From contig CAJTKX010000004.1 of NCBI GenBank assembly GCA_910577055.1, positions 124,001 to 188,000 on the forward strand: DNA of 64,000 nt, read 5' to 3'. Below the pieces are notes generated by a model. It did not search any database. It was not told the origin of the DNA and was given only the letters and a program-made list of their open reading frames with translations. Below are positions 41,742 through 50,411 of the stretch, piece after piece (positions within the stretch are counted from its first letter, which is position 1; each line of letters opens with the position of its first letter). Position numbers and translations under genes: made by a program. Source of the DNA: an uncultured Christensenella sp. (GTDB taxonomy: Bacteria > Bacillota > Clostridia > Christensenellales > Borkfalkiaceae).

Positions 41742-43592
41742 ATGGAAAACGGAAATTTATCGCCCGAAGAAAGACTTGCGGGCGAGGTGGAAAACGATTT
41801 TTTAAGGCGGCAGCAAGAACGCAAAAGCTTGGAGCGGCGCTGGCAACTGAATATGAACTTTGTCGGCGGCAACCAATACTGTGACTTTGACGCTAAGGGA
41901 GAAATTTCGGAAGAGGGCAAGGACTATTTTTGGCAGCAAAGGTTGGCGTTCAACCATATTGCGCCCATTATCGATACAAGGCTTTCAAAGCTGTCTTACA
42001 TACGCCCCGCGCTGACCGTGCGCGCGGCAAGCGACGAGGAGAGCGACAGACACTCTGCCGAACTTGCCTCGGCGATACTTTCCGCCGTGCACGACAGTTG
42101 TGATTTGGACGAGGTTATGAACCGCGTCACATTGTGGGCAGAGATATGCGGAACGGCCTTTTATAAGGTGGTTTGGAATTCGGAAACGGGCAACGCGGTG
42201 GGCGTAACGGACGACGGCAAAGCCTTGCGCGAGGGTAACGCAGAGGTGGCTGCGGTATCTCCGTTCGAAATTTATCCATATTCGTTGTCCGTGGAAAACC
42301 TTGAAGAACAGCCGAGTATAGTCCACGCAAAAGCGTTGCCCGTAGAGGAAATTTACAGTATGTACGGCGTGCGTTTGGAGGGCAAAGACATAAAGGATTT
42401 CGTAACTGCGCCAATAGTGCAAAATTTTGATTGCCCCACGAATATGCCGCAAATAACGGGCGTAAAGCACGGATATGAGCTTGTATTGGAGCGCTATATA
42501 CGCCCAAATGCGGAGTATCCCGAGGGCAGACTTACGGTGGTTGCGGGCGGCGAGGTTTTGTTCGACGGCGAACTGCCGTATAAAAACGGCGATGACGGGG
42601 CAAGGGGCTATCCCTTCGTCAAGCAAGTTTCAACGCCCGTTGCGGGCAGTTTTTTCGGAGCGAGCGTGGTTGAAAGGTTAATACCCTTGCAACGCGCGTA
42701 CAATGCGGTAAAATGCCGCAAGCACGAATTTTTAAACCGCATAGCGATGGGAGTTGTTGCGGTCGAGGACGGTTCGGTAGACGCGGACGAGCTTGCCGAG
42801 GACGGACTGATGCCGGGCAAAGTAATTGCGTACAGACAAGGCGGCAAGCCGCCCGAGATGCTGACTTTGGGCAGTGTCCCCGCGGAGTTCGGCGAAGAAG
42901 AAAAAAATATTTTAAGCGAGTTTGCCAAGGTCGCGGGCACGGGTAATCTTTCGGACAACGCGACAAGTTTTGCGGGCATAACCTCGGCAACGGGGCTGCA
43001 ACTTATAATCGAGCAAGACGACCAAAGGCTGAACCTAACATACAACTATATGAAGCGCGCCGTCAAGATGATTGGGCGGCACATATTGCGGCTTTATAGG
43101 CAGTTTGCTTCCGACGTGCGGCTGTTAAAATACGCGGGTCGGAACAACGTTTTAAACCTTGTATATTTCAAGGGGAGCGACGTTTCTTCCGACGACGTCA
43201 CTATCGAGGCGGACAGCGATTTGAATATGACCCCCGCGCAGAAACGAACGGTGATTTACGAGGCGTTGGATAGGGGACTTTTCAACGACGCAAGCGGCAA
43301 AATTTCGTCGGCGGCAAAAAACAAAATTTTGGACCTTTTGGGGTACTCGTCGTTTGTCGGAGAGCGCGATTTGGACGGCTTGAACCGTTCCCGCGCGGGC
43401 GAGGAAAACCTTACCATGCTGACCGCCGAAGCTTATGTAAAAAGCTATGACGACCACGCAGTGCATATCGCCGAGCACACGGCTTATTTGCTGTCTGAAA
43501 AGGTTTCGGCAGAGGTTGAAAGGCGTATTTTGGAGCATATAGAGGCGCACAAGGCAAAATTGACGGAGGATAGCAATGAAAAGGACAGATAA
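41742..43592 (+). CDS. Phage portal protein (P22-like)
   Basis: 616 residues, ATG with AAGGAGAG upstream, 12 bases after the preceding stop. The N-terminal region (ENDFLRRQQERKSLERRWQ, VGGNQYCDFD, NHIAPIIDTRLSKL) and the central part (VSPFEIYPYS, VKHGYELVLERYI, VERLIPLQRAYNAVKCRK) follow the P22-type portal family. The dodecameric portal forms the DNA entry ring of the capsid and docks the terminase. The length is close to the family norm. The last 17 bases overlap the next gene. Confidence 0.85.
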   Translation: MENGNLSPEERLAGEVENDFLRRQQERKSLERRWQLNMNFVGGNQYCDFDAKGEISEEGKDYFWQQRLAFNHIAPIIDTRLSKLSYIRPALTVRAASDEESDRHSAELASAILSAVHDSCDLDEVMNRVTLWAEICGTAFYKVVWNSETGNAVGVTDDGKALREGNAEVAAVSPFEIYPYSLSVENLEEQPSIVHAKALPVEEIYSMYGVRLEGKDIKDFVTAPIVQNFDCPTNMPQITGVKHGYELVLERYIRPNAEYPEGRLTVVAGGEVLFDGELPYKNGDDGARGYPFVKQVSTPVAGSFFGASVVERLIPLQRAYNAVKCRKHEFLNRIAMGVVAVEDGSVDADELAEDGLMPGKVIAYRQGGKPPEMLTLGSVPAEFGEEEKNILSEFAKVAGTGNLSDNATSFAGITSATGLQLIIEQDDQRLNLTYNYMKRAVKMIGRHILRLYRQFASDVRLLKYAGRNNVLNLVYFKGSDVSSDDVTIEADSDLNMTPAQKRTVIYEALDRGLFNDASGKISSAAKNKILDLLGYSSFVGERDLDGLNRSRAGEENLTMLTAEAYVKSYDDHAVHIAEHTAYLLSEKVSAEVERRILEHIEAHKAKLTEDSNEKDR

Positions 43593-44022
43593 TAAAGTAC
43601 CTTTCGATGCGGAAAAGGAGAACGCAGAAAACTCGGCTTTGCAAGCTACGGCGGATACCGCAGAGGCGGAAAAGAACGACGCCGCGACCGAGCTTGGAAA
43701 GTTTGAAAGCGTAAGCGCCCTTTTAGCCGCCTATAAAAGCTTGGAGGCCGAATTCACCCGACGCAGTCAACGGCTGAAAGAGCTTGAAGAGGGGAACAAG
43801 GCGCGCGAGGTTTCGAACGAAGGCGCGCCCTCCCGTGAAAGTACTGACAAAGGGGTAGACGACGGCGTAAAAAACGCAATTATAGAAGAATATTTAAAGA
43901 CCGTTGCAAGCGGCAAAAGCGTACCCCTTATAGTTGGCGGAGTGAGCTCCGCCGCACCCCGCTTTGCGCCAAAAACCGTTAAAGAGGCGGGCGCGCTTGC
44001 GGAAAAATTTTTAAAAAATTAA
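43576..44022 (+). CDS. Phage scaffold-like protein
   Basis: 148 residues, ATG overlapping the portal gene end, with GGAGGATAG upstream. It is acidic and helical with a coiled-coil core (VSALLAAYKSLEAEFTRR followed by SQRLKELEEG) and a flexible Glu/Ser linker. This composition and its place between portal and capsid are typical of scaffolding proteins that guide capsid assembly and then leave. There is no sequence signature; the call rests on synteny and composition. Confidence 0.65.
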   Translation: MKRTDNKVPFDAEKENAENSALQATADTAEAEKNDAATELGKFESVSALLAAYKSLEAEFTRRSQRLKELEEGNKAREVSNEGAPSRESTDKGVDDGVKNAIIEEYLKTVASGKSVPLIVGGVSSAAPRFAPKTVKEAGALAEKFLKN

Positions 44023-44034
44023 AGGAGAATTGTA

Positions 44035-45186
44035 TTGATTACTATTGAAAACGCAGATAAAGCGTTAAAAGACTATTACCTTGACGCCGTGACGGCGCAG
44101 TTGAACGACGGAATATCGCCCTTTTTTACGGCGGTGGAAAAGAATGCGGCAAACGTGTTCGGCAAGGACGTAAAAATCGCGGTAGTGCGCGGCAACAGCG
44201 GCAACGTTATGGCGGGCGCGGAGGACGCAAATCTTCCCGACCCTTACAAAAACAGATATCTTGACATAACCGTGCCCCTTAAAAACCTTTACGGCACTAT
44301 CGAAATAAGCGATAAGGCGCTTCGCGCTTCGCGCGATACCTCGGGCGCGTTCGTCAACCTTGTAAACGCGGAAATGGAAGGGCTTATTTTAAGCGCAAAA
44401 CAGAACTTCCAAAGAATGCTTTTCGGCGACGGCACGGGCGCAATTTGCAAAATAACCGCAAAAACAAACGACTCCGTCTATAAAGTGGACAATGTTAAGG
44501 AGTATTTTGTGGGTATGTTCGTGGATATCGCGGGCGACGGTATTGTAGGCGGCGACCTTACGGGGCTTTACATAACCGCAGTAAACGCTAAAAATTCAAC
44601 CGTTACTTTCTCTTCGAAAGTAACTTCTACCGTCATCGGCGCAAAAATCTATCCTCACGGCTCTAAGGATAACGAGTTGACGGGCTTGGGCGCAATTTTC
44701 GACGCGGCTACGCTTTACGGCTATTCCAAAGAGGACGAGCCTTACTTCGCGCCTTATAGCGCGGACGCGGACGGAGAGTTGACCGAAGAAAAGCTGACGG
44801 ACGTTATCGACTATATGGAAGAAAACTTCAACAGCAGTGTAAATATGATTATCTGCTCATTTAAGACGAGGAAGAAAATTGCCGCGCTTATTTCCAACGA
44901 AAGACGCGTTGTAAATTCCCTTGACGCAAACACGGGCTTCGGCACCGTGACCGTGAACGGTATCCCCGTATATGCGGATAAGTTCTGTCCCGACGATAGA
45001 ATTTTGTTCCTCAACACGGGCGACTTCTGCTTATCGCAGCTTTGCGATTGGGAGTGGCTTGAAGACGAGGGCGGCAAAATCTTAAAGCAAGTGCCCGGCA
45101 AGGCGGCTTATTGCGCTACGCTTGTAAAGTACGCCGAGCTGATTTGCAAAAAGCCTTGCGGTCAAGCGATGCTTTATAACGTTTAA
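44035..45186 (+). CDS. Phage major capsid protein
   Basis: 383 residues from a TTG start with AAAGGAGAA upstream. The sequence has the pattern of HK97-fold coat proteins: an N-terminal helical region, FVNLVNAEMEGLILSAKQNF (spine-helix-like), FGDGTGAICKI, and late segments RRVVNSLDANTGFGTVTVNG and IPVYADKFCPDDRILFLNTG typical of the A-domain. Position after scaffold and before head-completion proteins fits. A short-loop hairpin follows the stop. It would assemble the icosahedral shell. Which capsid family it belongs to cannot be settled without a structure or profile search. Confidence 0.82.
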   Translation: MITIENADKALKDYYLDAVTAQLNDGISPFFTAVEKNAANVFGKDVKIAVVRGNSGNVMAGAEDANLPDPYKNRYLDITVPLKNLYGTIEISDKALRASRDTSGAFVNLVNAEMEGLILSAKQNFQRMLFGDGTGAICKITAKTNDSVYKVDNVKEYFVGMFVDIAGDGIVGGDLTGLYITAVNAKNSTVTFSSKVTSTVIGAKIYPHGSKDNELTGLGAIFDAATLYGYSKEDEPYFAPYSADADGELTEEKLTDVIDYMEENFNSSVNMIICSFKTRKKIAALISNERRVVNSLDANTGFGTVTVNGIPVYADKFCPDDRILFLNTGDFCLSQLCDWEWLEDEGGKILKQVPGKAAYCATLVKYAELICKKPCGQAMLYNV

Positions 45187-45197
45187 ATACTAAGCGG

Positions 45198-45218
45198 GGC
45201 GCGCCGCGGCGGCGCGCC
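45198..45218 (+). terminator. GC hairpin after the capsid gene
   Basis: Nine perfect pairs, GGCGCGCCG (45198-45206) with CGGCGCGCC (45210-45218), and a 3-base loop; the following TTAAAATTT is a weak U-tract. Partial termination or mRNA stabilisation would raise capsid output over the downstream genes. Confidence 0.5.
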
Positions 45219-45240
45219 TTAAAATTTATAAGAAGGTAAA

Positions 45241-45801
45241 ATGAAGGTAAAAGATATAATCGTAACTGCGTTAAAATTCGTAGGCAGAGAGGACATTTCT
45301 AAAAAGTTGTTAAGCGACGGGGAGCTGACCGCCGAAGAAACCGAGGTTATAGACACGCTGCTTTACTGTTTTAACTCGGTCGAGGACGAGCTTGCAAGAT
45401 GTTATATCCCACTCGAAACCGAGGAAGTTATGTGCTCCGAAAACGGGGTTTACGCTTTTGCGGATTTCAGTCTTCGTCCCGTCAAGATAATTTCGGTAAA
45501 ATCGGGCGGGAAAAGCGTAAAATATTCGTTGACCGCCCAAAGCCTTGTATGCGACAGCGCGGAAATAACCGTCGGCTACGGCTACGCTCCCCTAAAAAAG
45601 GGGATAGACGACGACAGCGAATTTTCCTCCGTACTTGCAAGCGAAAGGTTGGTTGCCGCGGGGGCTGCGTCGGAGTACTGTCTTATCGACGGCGAATCGA
45701 AGCTTGCCGAAGTATGGGAAAGCGTTTACCGCGGCGAAATAGACGCAGTTCAACGTACGCGTTTAAGCGCATTAAACTTGCCGCCGAGGAGGTGGGTGTG
45801 A
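45241..45801 (+). CDS. Head-completion/tail adaptor protein (P22 gp4-like position)
   Basis: 186 residues, ATG with AGAAGGT upstream. The N-terminus (KVKDIIVTALKFVGREDI, DTLLYCFNSVEDELARCYI) is helical, with a beta section (VKIISVKSGGKSVKY) and a C-terminal helix (RLVAAGAASEYCLIDGESK). That is the layout of phage connector proteins that bind under the portal. It follows the capsid gene as gp4 does in P22. The stop overlaps the next start (GTGA). Direct sequence recognition is weak. Confidence 0.65.
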   Translation: MKVKDIIVTALKFVGREDISKKLLSDGELTAEETEVIDTLLYCFNSVEDELARCYIPLETEEVMCSENGVYAFADFSLRPVKIISVKSGGKSVKYSLTAQSLVCDSAEITVGYGYAPLKKGIDDDSEFSSVLASERLVAAGAASEYCLIDGESKLAEVWESVYRGEIDAVQRTRLSALNLPPRRWV

Positions 45802-47033
45802 GCGTGAAAAAAATATTCCCCCCGACCTCGCTTAAAAAGGCAGACGTTCTTGCGGCGGAGGGAGCTTTCAATATCGGTTGTTTTGTACAAAACGGCAAGC
45901 TTTTTCCCGCAATAAATTCGGTTACGCCGCTGAACACCGTCCTTAACACAGTCAACTGCGCTTGGTACTCCGCTATGACGAAAAAGTATATTATATCGGG
46001 AATGAATATGGTTTGGGCGTCCGACGGCGAGATGATAAATCCCGCAAAGGGAACGGCAATAATCGATTACCCGTCTATGATTGAAATTTCATCGGGCGGA
46101 ACAAACGCCGCAATAATAACGGGCGGCACAACTTACTTTTCGATTTCCGAAAAAAACGGCAGTAAACCTTTTAGGGGCGCAATGCACTCGTGCGTTCTAA
46201 AAAACGGAAGGGTTTTCGGCGTGGACAATACCGACCTTTATAAAATAAAGTGGTCGGGCGATGGCGGCGTAGACGATTGGACCGACGGCATATCGGGCGC
46301 GGGTTGGACGAGTGTTCAGTACGGCTTCGGGAAAATTTTAAATCTTGTTGTATACAAGGAAAAAATCGTTGCGGTAAGGGAATACGGCTTAACCTTTTTT
46401 TCTGCGTACGGCACGCCCGAAAATTACAAGCTCGGCTATCTTGAACTCAAGATTCCGAAAATCTACGCTAATACCGCCGTTGTTGTGAATGACACGCTGC
46501 TTTTTTACACCGAGGACGGACTTTATTGCTACGACGGGAATAAGGTTGAAAAATCCGCGCTGGGGCTTGCCGAAGAGATGCAAACTACCTATTCCGCGGC
46601 GGGCGGCGGCGACACATACTTCCTTTGCGGCGAAAGTAAAACGCTTAAAAGAAAAGCCGTGCTTGTAGTGGACCTAATCCGTAATTGCGACTATTTAATA
46701 GATGCGCCGGTAAAAGCCGTAGCCTTCGGCGAAAGGTTTTTCGGCTACACGGACAAGCAAGAATACGAGCTTGAAAAGGGCGGCAATTACGCCTTTACAA
46801 GCGGTGAAATAGACTTTTCTTCAAATGCGGCAAAGGTCCTAAAAGAGGTTGTGATAAGCGGTTGCAAGGACGTGCAAATAGAAGTGTCAAACGGCGTTAT
46901 TTCGCGCATAGTATGGGGTGTACGCGGAAAATTCCGCCCGAATATGCGAGGGAAAAGCTTTAAAATAACCGTTTACGGAAGCAGAAAAATAGACGGGATT
47001 TACGCAATAGCGGAGGTGGCTGATGAAGTTTGA
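45798..47033 (+). CDS. Propeller-like phage tail-hub protein (P22 gp10-like position)
   Basis: 411 residues from GTG 45798 (GAGGAGGTGGG just upstream; the open frame extends much further up but overlaps the preceding gene). It consists of repeated short beta motifs with aromatic/Gly turns (YIISGMNMVWASDGEMIN, AAIITGGTTYFSISEKNG, GRVFGVDNTDLYKIKWSG, KIVAVREYGLTFFSAYG), suggesting a beta-propeller. In P22 the equivalent slot holds gp10, which plugs the head with gp4 and gp26. The assignment is from repeats and gene order. Confidence 0.65.
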   Translation: MSVKKIFPPTSLKKADVLAAEGAFNIGCFVQNGKLFPAINSVTPLNTVLNTVNCAWYSAMTKKYIISGMNMVWASDGEMINPAKGTAIIDYPSMIEISSGGTNAAIITGGTTYFSISEKNGSKPFRGAMHSCVLKNGRVFGVDNTDLYKIKWSGDGGVDDWTDGISGAGWTSVQYGFGKILNLVVYKEKIVAVREYGLTFFSAYGTPENYKLGYLELKIPKIYANTAVVVNDTLLFYTEDGLYCYDGNKVEKSALGLAEEMQTTYSAAGGGDTYFLCGESKTLKRKAVLVVDLIRNCDYLIDAPVKAVAFGERFFGYTDKQEYELEKGGNYAFTSGEIDFSSNAAKVLKEVVISGCKDVQIEVSNGVISRIVWGVRGKFRPNMRGKSFKITVYGSRKIDGIYAIAEVADEV

Positions 47034-47511
47034 TATCGTCGAAATTTCCGAAGAAGAACTTAAAAATTTTACCGCCGTCCAAATGCAGCTTTTACGCACG
47101 GCGCAGAAAAGTAAAAACGAGCTTGTCCACAAAATGGAAAAGGAGCTGGAGCTTTTTAAAAAGCTTGTATATACGGACGATATGAAAGAAAGTTCGCTTT
47201 TGGCGCAAAAACAAGCCGAACTGCAAGCCGAACTTGACTATCAAGTAGAAATTCTCGTCGAACAGTATGAGTACGGTATGCAGCTTAGCGAACCGTTCAT
47301 TCCAGAAAACCCCGATGCGGGTAAAGTCGGGTATATGGTTGATTATTCGCTGCCATATACGGATAGGTACAACATAGTAAAGGAGTACTATCTTTCCATA
47401 ACCGACCCGACCGAGCGAATGAACCTTTACGCTGCGGACGAGGTGGCAAAGGACTATTTGTCAAGCTATTACAGAACGCTTTACAACGTTTTGAACAGTT
47501 ACAGCGTGTAG
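47023..47511 (+). CDS. Coiled-coil phage structural protein (needle/closure position)
   Basis: 162 residues, ATG with GGAGGTGGC upstream, overlapping the propeller gene by 11 bases. Residues 10-85 form a long charged coiled coil (LRTAQKSKNELVHKMEKE, LAQKQAELQAELDYQ). The C-terminal part is Tyr-rich (SSYYRTLYNVLNSYSV). It is the last gene before a strong terminator. The position matches the P22 needle gp26, but similarity is not visible, so only a structural role is claimed. Confidence 0.6.
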   Translation: MKFDIVEISEEELKNFTAVQMQLLRTAQKSKNELVHKMEKELELFKKLVYTDDMKESSLLAQKQAELQAELDYQVEILVEQYEYGMQLSEPFIPENPDAGKVGYMVDYSLPYTDRYNIVKEYYLSITDPTERMNLYAADEVAKDYLSSYYRTLYNVLNSYSV

Positions 47512-47529
47512 TTTTTCTGTTACGCGCGG

Positions 47530-47563
47530 GGGCGCGCACGGCTTTGCCGTGCGCGCCCTTTTA
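47530..47563 (+). terminator. Terminator of the phage module
   Basis: GGGCGCGCACGG (47530-47541) pairs with CCGTGCGCGCCC (47547-47558), then TTTT. Confidence 0.88.
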
Positions 47564-47569
47564 AATTAC

Positions 47570-47598
47570 TTTACTTTTTTTCGACGGCTTGCTATAAT
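47570..47598 (+). promoter_or_regulatory. Promoter of the methyltransferase gene (leaderless)
   Basis: TTTACT (47570-47575), 17 bases, TATAAT (47593-47598); the ATG at 47605 is six bases further with no Shine-Dalgarno site. Confidence 0.7.
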
Positions 47599-47604
47599 AA
47601 TTTT

Positions 47605-48480
47605 ATGAAAATTGCCGACGACTGGAAAGATTATAAAATAATTGCCACTTCCGACGGAATGAAGCTTGAAAATTGGAACGGCGTAATACTTCTTCGCCCC
47701 GACCCCCAAGTCATTTGGAGCGGAAAGGACCTATACTCTTTTTCGGGCGTAAATGCCGTCTATCACCGCAGCGAAAAGGGCGGCGGCGCGTGGGAAAAGC
47801 GCAAGGACTTTCCCGCTGAATGGACGGTTTCTTATAATGACTTAACCTTCAAAATCAAACCGATGGGCTTCAAGCACACGGGGCTTTTCCCCGAGCAAGC
47901 CGTCAATTGGAATGCGCTTAAACGGCTTATATGTGCCGCCCAATCGCAAAAAGAGGTTAAAGTTTTGAATCTTTTTGCATACACGGGCGCGGCGTCCGTT
48001 GCATGCGCCAAGGCGGGGGCGAAGGTTACACACGTCGATGCGGCGAAAGGTATGGTCGAGCGCGCTGGCGAAAACGCGCGGCTTTCGGGCGTGGAAAGCG
48101 GAATACGCTATATTGTGGACGACTGTATGAAGTTCGTCGCGCGCGAAATTCGCCGCGGCAACAAATACGACGGAATTATTATGGACCCTCCAAGCTACGG
48201 TAGGGGACCAAACGGCGAAATGTGGAAGATTGAGCGCGACCTTTTCGGTTTTGTTCAATCTTGCGCAAAGCTTCTTTCGGACAAGCCGGTTTTCTTTTTA
48301 ATCAACAGCTATACTACGGGGCTGCAACCCGCGGTTCTCAAAAACATTTTAACGCTTGCCTTAAAGGATTTTAATGGCGAAACCGACGCGTATGAGGTCG
48401 GAATTGCCACGGAAGAGGGCATTCCCCTTCCTTGCGGCGCAAGCGGACTTTTTACGGGAGAGGGCTATGGACAAGAGTGA
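47605..48480 (+). CDS. Class I SAM-dependent methyltransferase (RlmI/RlmK-like)
   Basis: 291 residues. The Rossmann methyltransferase domain begins at about 110 (VKVLNLFAYTGAASVACAKAG, motif I), with VTHVDAAKGMVERAGENAR and the motif IV-like IIMDPPSYGRGPNGE (about 193-207). These are features of the family that methylates 23S rRNA (RlmI, RlmK-like). The N-terminal 60 residues are short and lack a PUA domain. It forms an operon with the overlapping RluA-type gene, supporting a role in rRNA modification. The target base is unknown. Confidence 0.8.
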   Translation: MKIADDWKDYKIIATSDGMKLENWNGVILLRPDPQVIWSGKDLYSFSGVNAVYHRSEKGGGAWEKRKDFPAEWTVSYNDLTFKIKPMGFKHTGLFPEQAVNWNALKRLICAAQSQKEVKVLNLFAYTGAASVACAKAGAKVTHVDAAKGMVERAGENARLSGVESGIRYIVDDCMKFVAREIRRGNKYDGIIMDPPSYGRGPNGEMWKIERDLFGFVQSCAKLLSDKPVFFLINSYTTGLQPAVLKNILTLALKDFNGETDAYEVGIATEEGIPLPCGASGLFTGEGYGQE

Positions 48481-49150
48481 ACTTATAATTTTGCACGAGG
48501 ATAATCACGTTATAGTCGTATTAAAGCCGCAAATGGTGGCTTGCTGCCCCGACGAAAGCGGAGATTATAACCTTTTTGACTGCGTAAAGGACTATATCAA
48601 GACTACTTACAACAAGGCGGGCAACGCGTTTTTGGGGCTTGTGCATAGGCTTGACCGCCCTACGGGCGGGGTGATGGTTTTTGCCAAGACTTCTAAGGCG
48701 GCGGCAAGGCTTACCGAGCAGATGAAAAACGGCGGCTTCGAAAAAAAGTATTACGCCGTGCTTTGCGGTGCGCCGTCTAAAAAGAAAGCCGTTTTGGAAA
48801 ATTACCTTAGAAAAAACAGCATAAACAACACCGTTTACGTCTGTACTCAGACCGAGGAGGGCGCAAAGTTTGCCTCTTTGGAGTACGAAATTAAGGGAGA
48901 AAAAGCGGGGCTGTCCTTGGCGGAAATTACCTTGCATACGGGCAGAACTCACCAAATAAGAGTGCAAACCGCGGCAATTAACTGTCCCGTTTACGGCGAT
49001 ATGCGCTACGGCGGAGAAAAGGCGGTCAAGGGTAAGCTCGCGCTTTGGGCGTACAGCTTGCGTTTTAAGCACCCGACAACGGGCGAAAGCTTGAAGTTTA
49101 TGATAGAGCCGCCCAAGGAAGACAACCCGTGGAAATTGTTTGAATTTTAA
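48467..49150 (+). CDS. RluA-family pseudouridine synthase
   Basis: 227 residues from ATG 48467 (GGGAGAGGG upstream), overlapping the methyltransferase end by 14 bases. The catalytic motif VHRLDRPTGGVMVFAKT (Asp near residue 62) and LHTGRTHQIRVQ (about 159-170) are intact. The length fits the S4-less members of the family. It converts specific uridines of rRNA or tRNA to pseudouridine; which ones cannot be told. Confidence 0.9.
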   Translation: MDKSELIILHEDNHVIVVLKPQMVACCPDESGDYNLFDCVKDYIKTTYNKAGNAFLGLVHRLDRPTGGVMVFAKTSKAAARLTEQMKNGGFEKKYYAVLCGAPSKKKAVLENYLRKNSINNTVYVCTQTEEGAKFASLEYEIKGEKAGLSLAEITLHTGRTHQIRVQTAAINCPVYGDMRYGGEKAVKGKLALWAYSLRFKHPTTGESLKFMIEPPKEDNPWKLFEF

Positions 49151-49180
49151 AAAACAGCCGTGCAATGCACGGCTGTTTTT
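49150..49180. terminator. Bidirectional terminator between RluA and apgM genes
   Basis: AAAAACAGCCGTGCA (49150-49164) pairs with TGCACGGCTGTTTTT (49166-49180), serving both convergent operons. Confidence 0.88.
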
Positions 49181-50393
49181 ATTTTATTGCAAAAAGCTTT
49201 TCCAAGAGCTTATGCCCTTGCGGCAAATATTCGCCCGTCTGTTTCGCCTCGTCCTCGGTGTAGCGGTTCGCTCCGTTATAAAGGCTTTTCACGTTTGTAT
49301 GCAGCAAATATGGCACGGGGTCGGAGGTGTGCGTCTTAATCGCGCAAGGAGTGGGGTGGTCGGGGCATACAAGAATCGCATAATCTTCGCCCGCCGATTC
49401 CATTCTCCCGATAAGCGTTTTTACTACCCCGTCGATTTTTTCAATCGAATACACTTTGTGTTTAAAATCGCCGTGGTGTCCGCACTCGTCTGGGGCTTCC
49501 ATATGGATATAAACAAAGTCCAACCCGTTTTTAATAAGTTCGTCTGCGGCGGCGTTCGCCTTTCCGGCGAAGTCGGTTTTGTAATTTCCCGTCGCGCCTT
49601 TAACTTCTATTATTTTCATTCCCGCAAGCATTCCTATGCCTTTCACAAGGTCCACAGCGGAAATTATTCCGCCTCTTTTTCCTCTCGATTTTTCGAATTC
49701 GGCAAGCGCCGGCTTAGTCCCTTCGCCCCAAAGCCAAATGCTGTTTGCGGACTTTTTGCCCTCTTTTATGCGCTTTACGTTGACGGGGTGGGCGGACAAA
49801 ATTTCATAGCTTTTTTTCAGTAGACCCCCATATATGCTTGAATTAACGCCCTTTGGCAAATAATTTGCTATACGTTTGTCGCTAATATCGTGCGGGGGTG
49901 TAAGCTCCGCCCCGACTGCGCCGCAATTTAATACCAAGCAGTGTCTATACTGTATCCCCGCATAAAAAGTATATTCGTCACAGTCAAGTTTTTCCTTTAA
50001 ACTCGCTATAAGTCGTTCGGCTTCTTCGGTTGTAATTTCCCCCGCCGAATAATCAACCATAACCTTGTTTTCGTACGGTTCCTCGTCTGAAAGCGTTACA
50101 AGGTTGCACCTAAGCGTTACGTCCGTATCTTTTAACTTTATACCCATCGATACTGCTTCCAAGGGTGACCTTCCCGTGTAAAAGGTTTGCGGGTTGAACC
50201 CCAAAACCGACATATTCGCCACGTCCGAACCCGGTTTAAAGCCGTTCGGCACCGTCTTGCAAAGCCCTATTTCGGACTTGGGCGCAAGGCTGTCAAGGGT
50301 GGGCGTATTCGCATATTCAAGGCAAGTTTTATTGCCGAGCTCGGGTATTTTCCAATCTGCCATACCGTCGCCCAAAACGACTAAGTATTTCAT
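49179..50393 (-). CDS. apgM: Cofactor-independent phosphoglycerate mutase (ApgM type)
   Basis: 404 residues, ATG with AGGAGA upstream. It has VVLGDGMADW (about 5-14), the phosphoserine-type site PGSDVANMSVLGF (about 54-66), HMEAPDECGHHGD (about 295-307) and VCPDHPTPCAIKTHT (about 343-357), all typical of the archaeal-type alkaline-phosphatase-superfamily enzyme that interconverts 2- and 3-phosphoglycerate. Residues GVNSSIYGGLL (about 182-192) are encoded by a copy of the dispersed motif, in a loop after the PHDI segment. Last gene of the minus-strand operon. Confidence 0.9.
   Translation of the reverse strand: MKYLVVLGDGMADWKIPELGNKTCLEYANTPTLDSLAPKSEIGLCKTVPNGFKPGSDVANMSVLGFNPQTFYTGRSPLEAVSMGIKLKDTDVTLRCNLVTLSDEEPYENKVMVDYSAGEITTEEAERLIASLKEKLDCDEYTFYAGIQYRHCLVLNCGAVGAELTPPHDISDKRIANYLPKGVNSSIYGGLLKKSYEILSAHPVNVKRIKEGKKSANSIWLWGEGTKPALAEFEKSRGKRGGIISAVDLVKGIGMLAGMKIIEVKGATGNYKTDFAGKANAAADELIKNGLDFVYIHMEAPDECGHHGDFKHKVYSIEKIDGVVKTLIGRMESAGEDYAILVCPDHPTPCAIKTHTSDPVPYLLHTNVKSLYNGANRYTEDEAKQTGEYLPQGHKLLEKLFAIK
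49823..49849 (-). repeat. Dispersed motif copy inside apgM
   Basis: On the minus strand it reads GCGTTAATTCAAGCATATATGGGGGTC split over two runs (GCGTTAATTCAA, then GCATATATGGGGGTC); it keeps the apgM frame. Confidence 0.65.
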
Positions 50394-50411
50394 AAATCTC
50401 CTATATCGCGG

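Larger units (their letters stand above)
40025..47511 (+). mobile_element. P22-like phage head/packaging module, possibly domesticated
   Basis: Eight tightly packed plus-strand genes: terminase large subunit, small protein, portal, scaffold-like, capsid, head-completion, propeller-like and coiled-coil protein, then a terminator. The order equals the P22-type podovirus head block. No integrase, repressor, replication, lysis, tape-measure or tail-fibre gene is visible in or near it, and both flanks are host genes. The base composition looks like the host. Confidence 0.75.
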
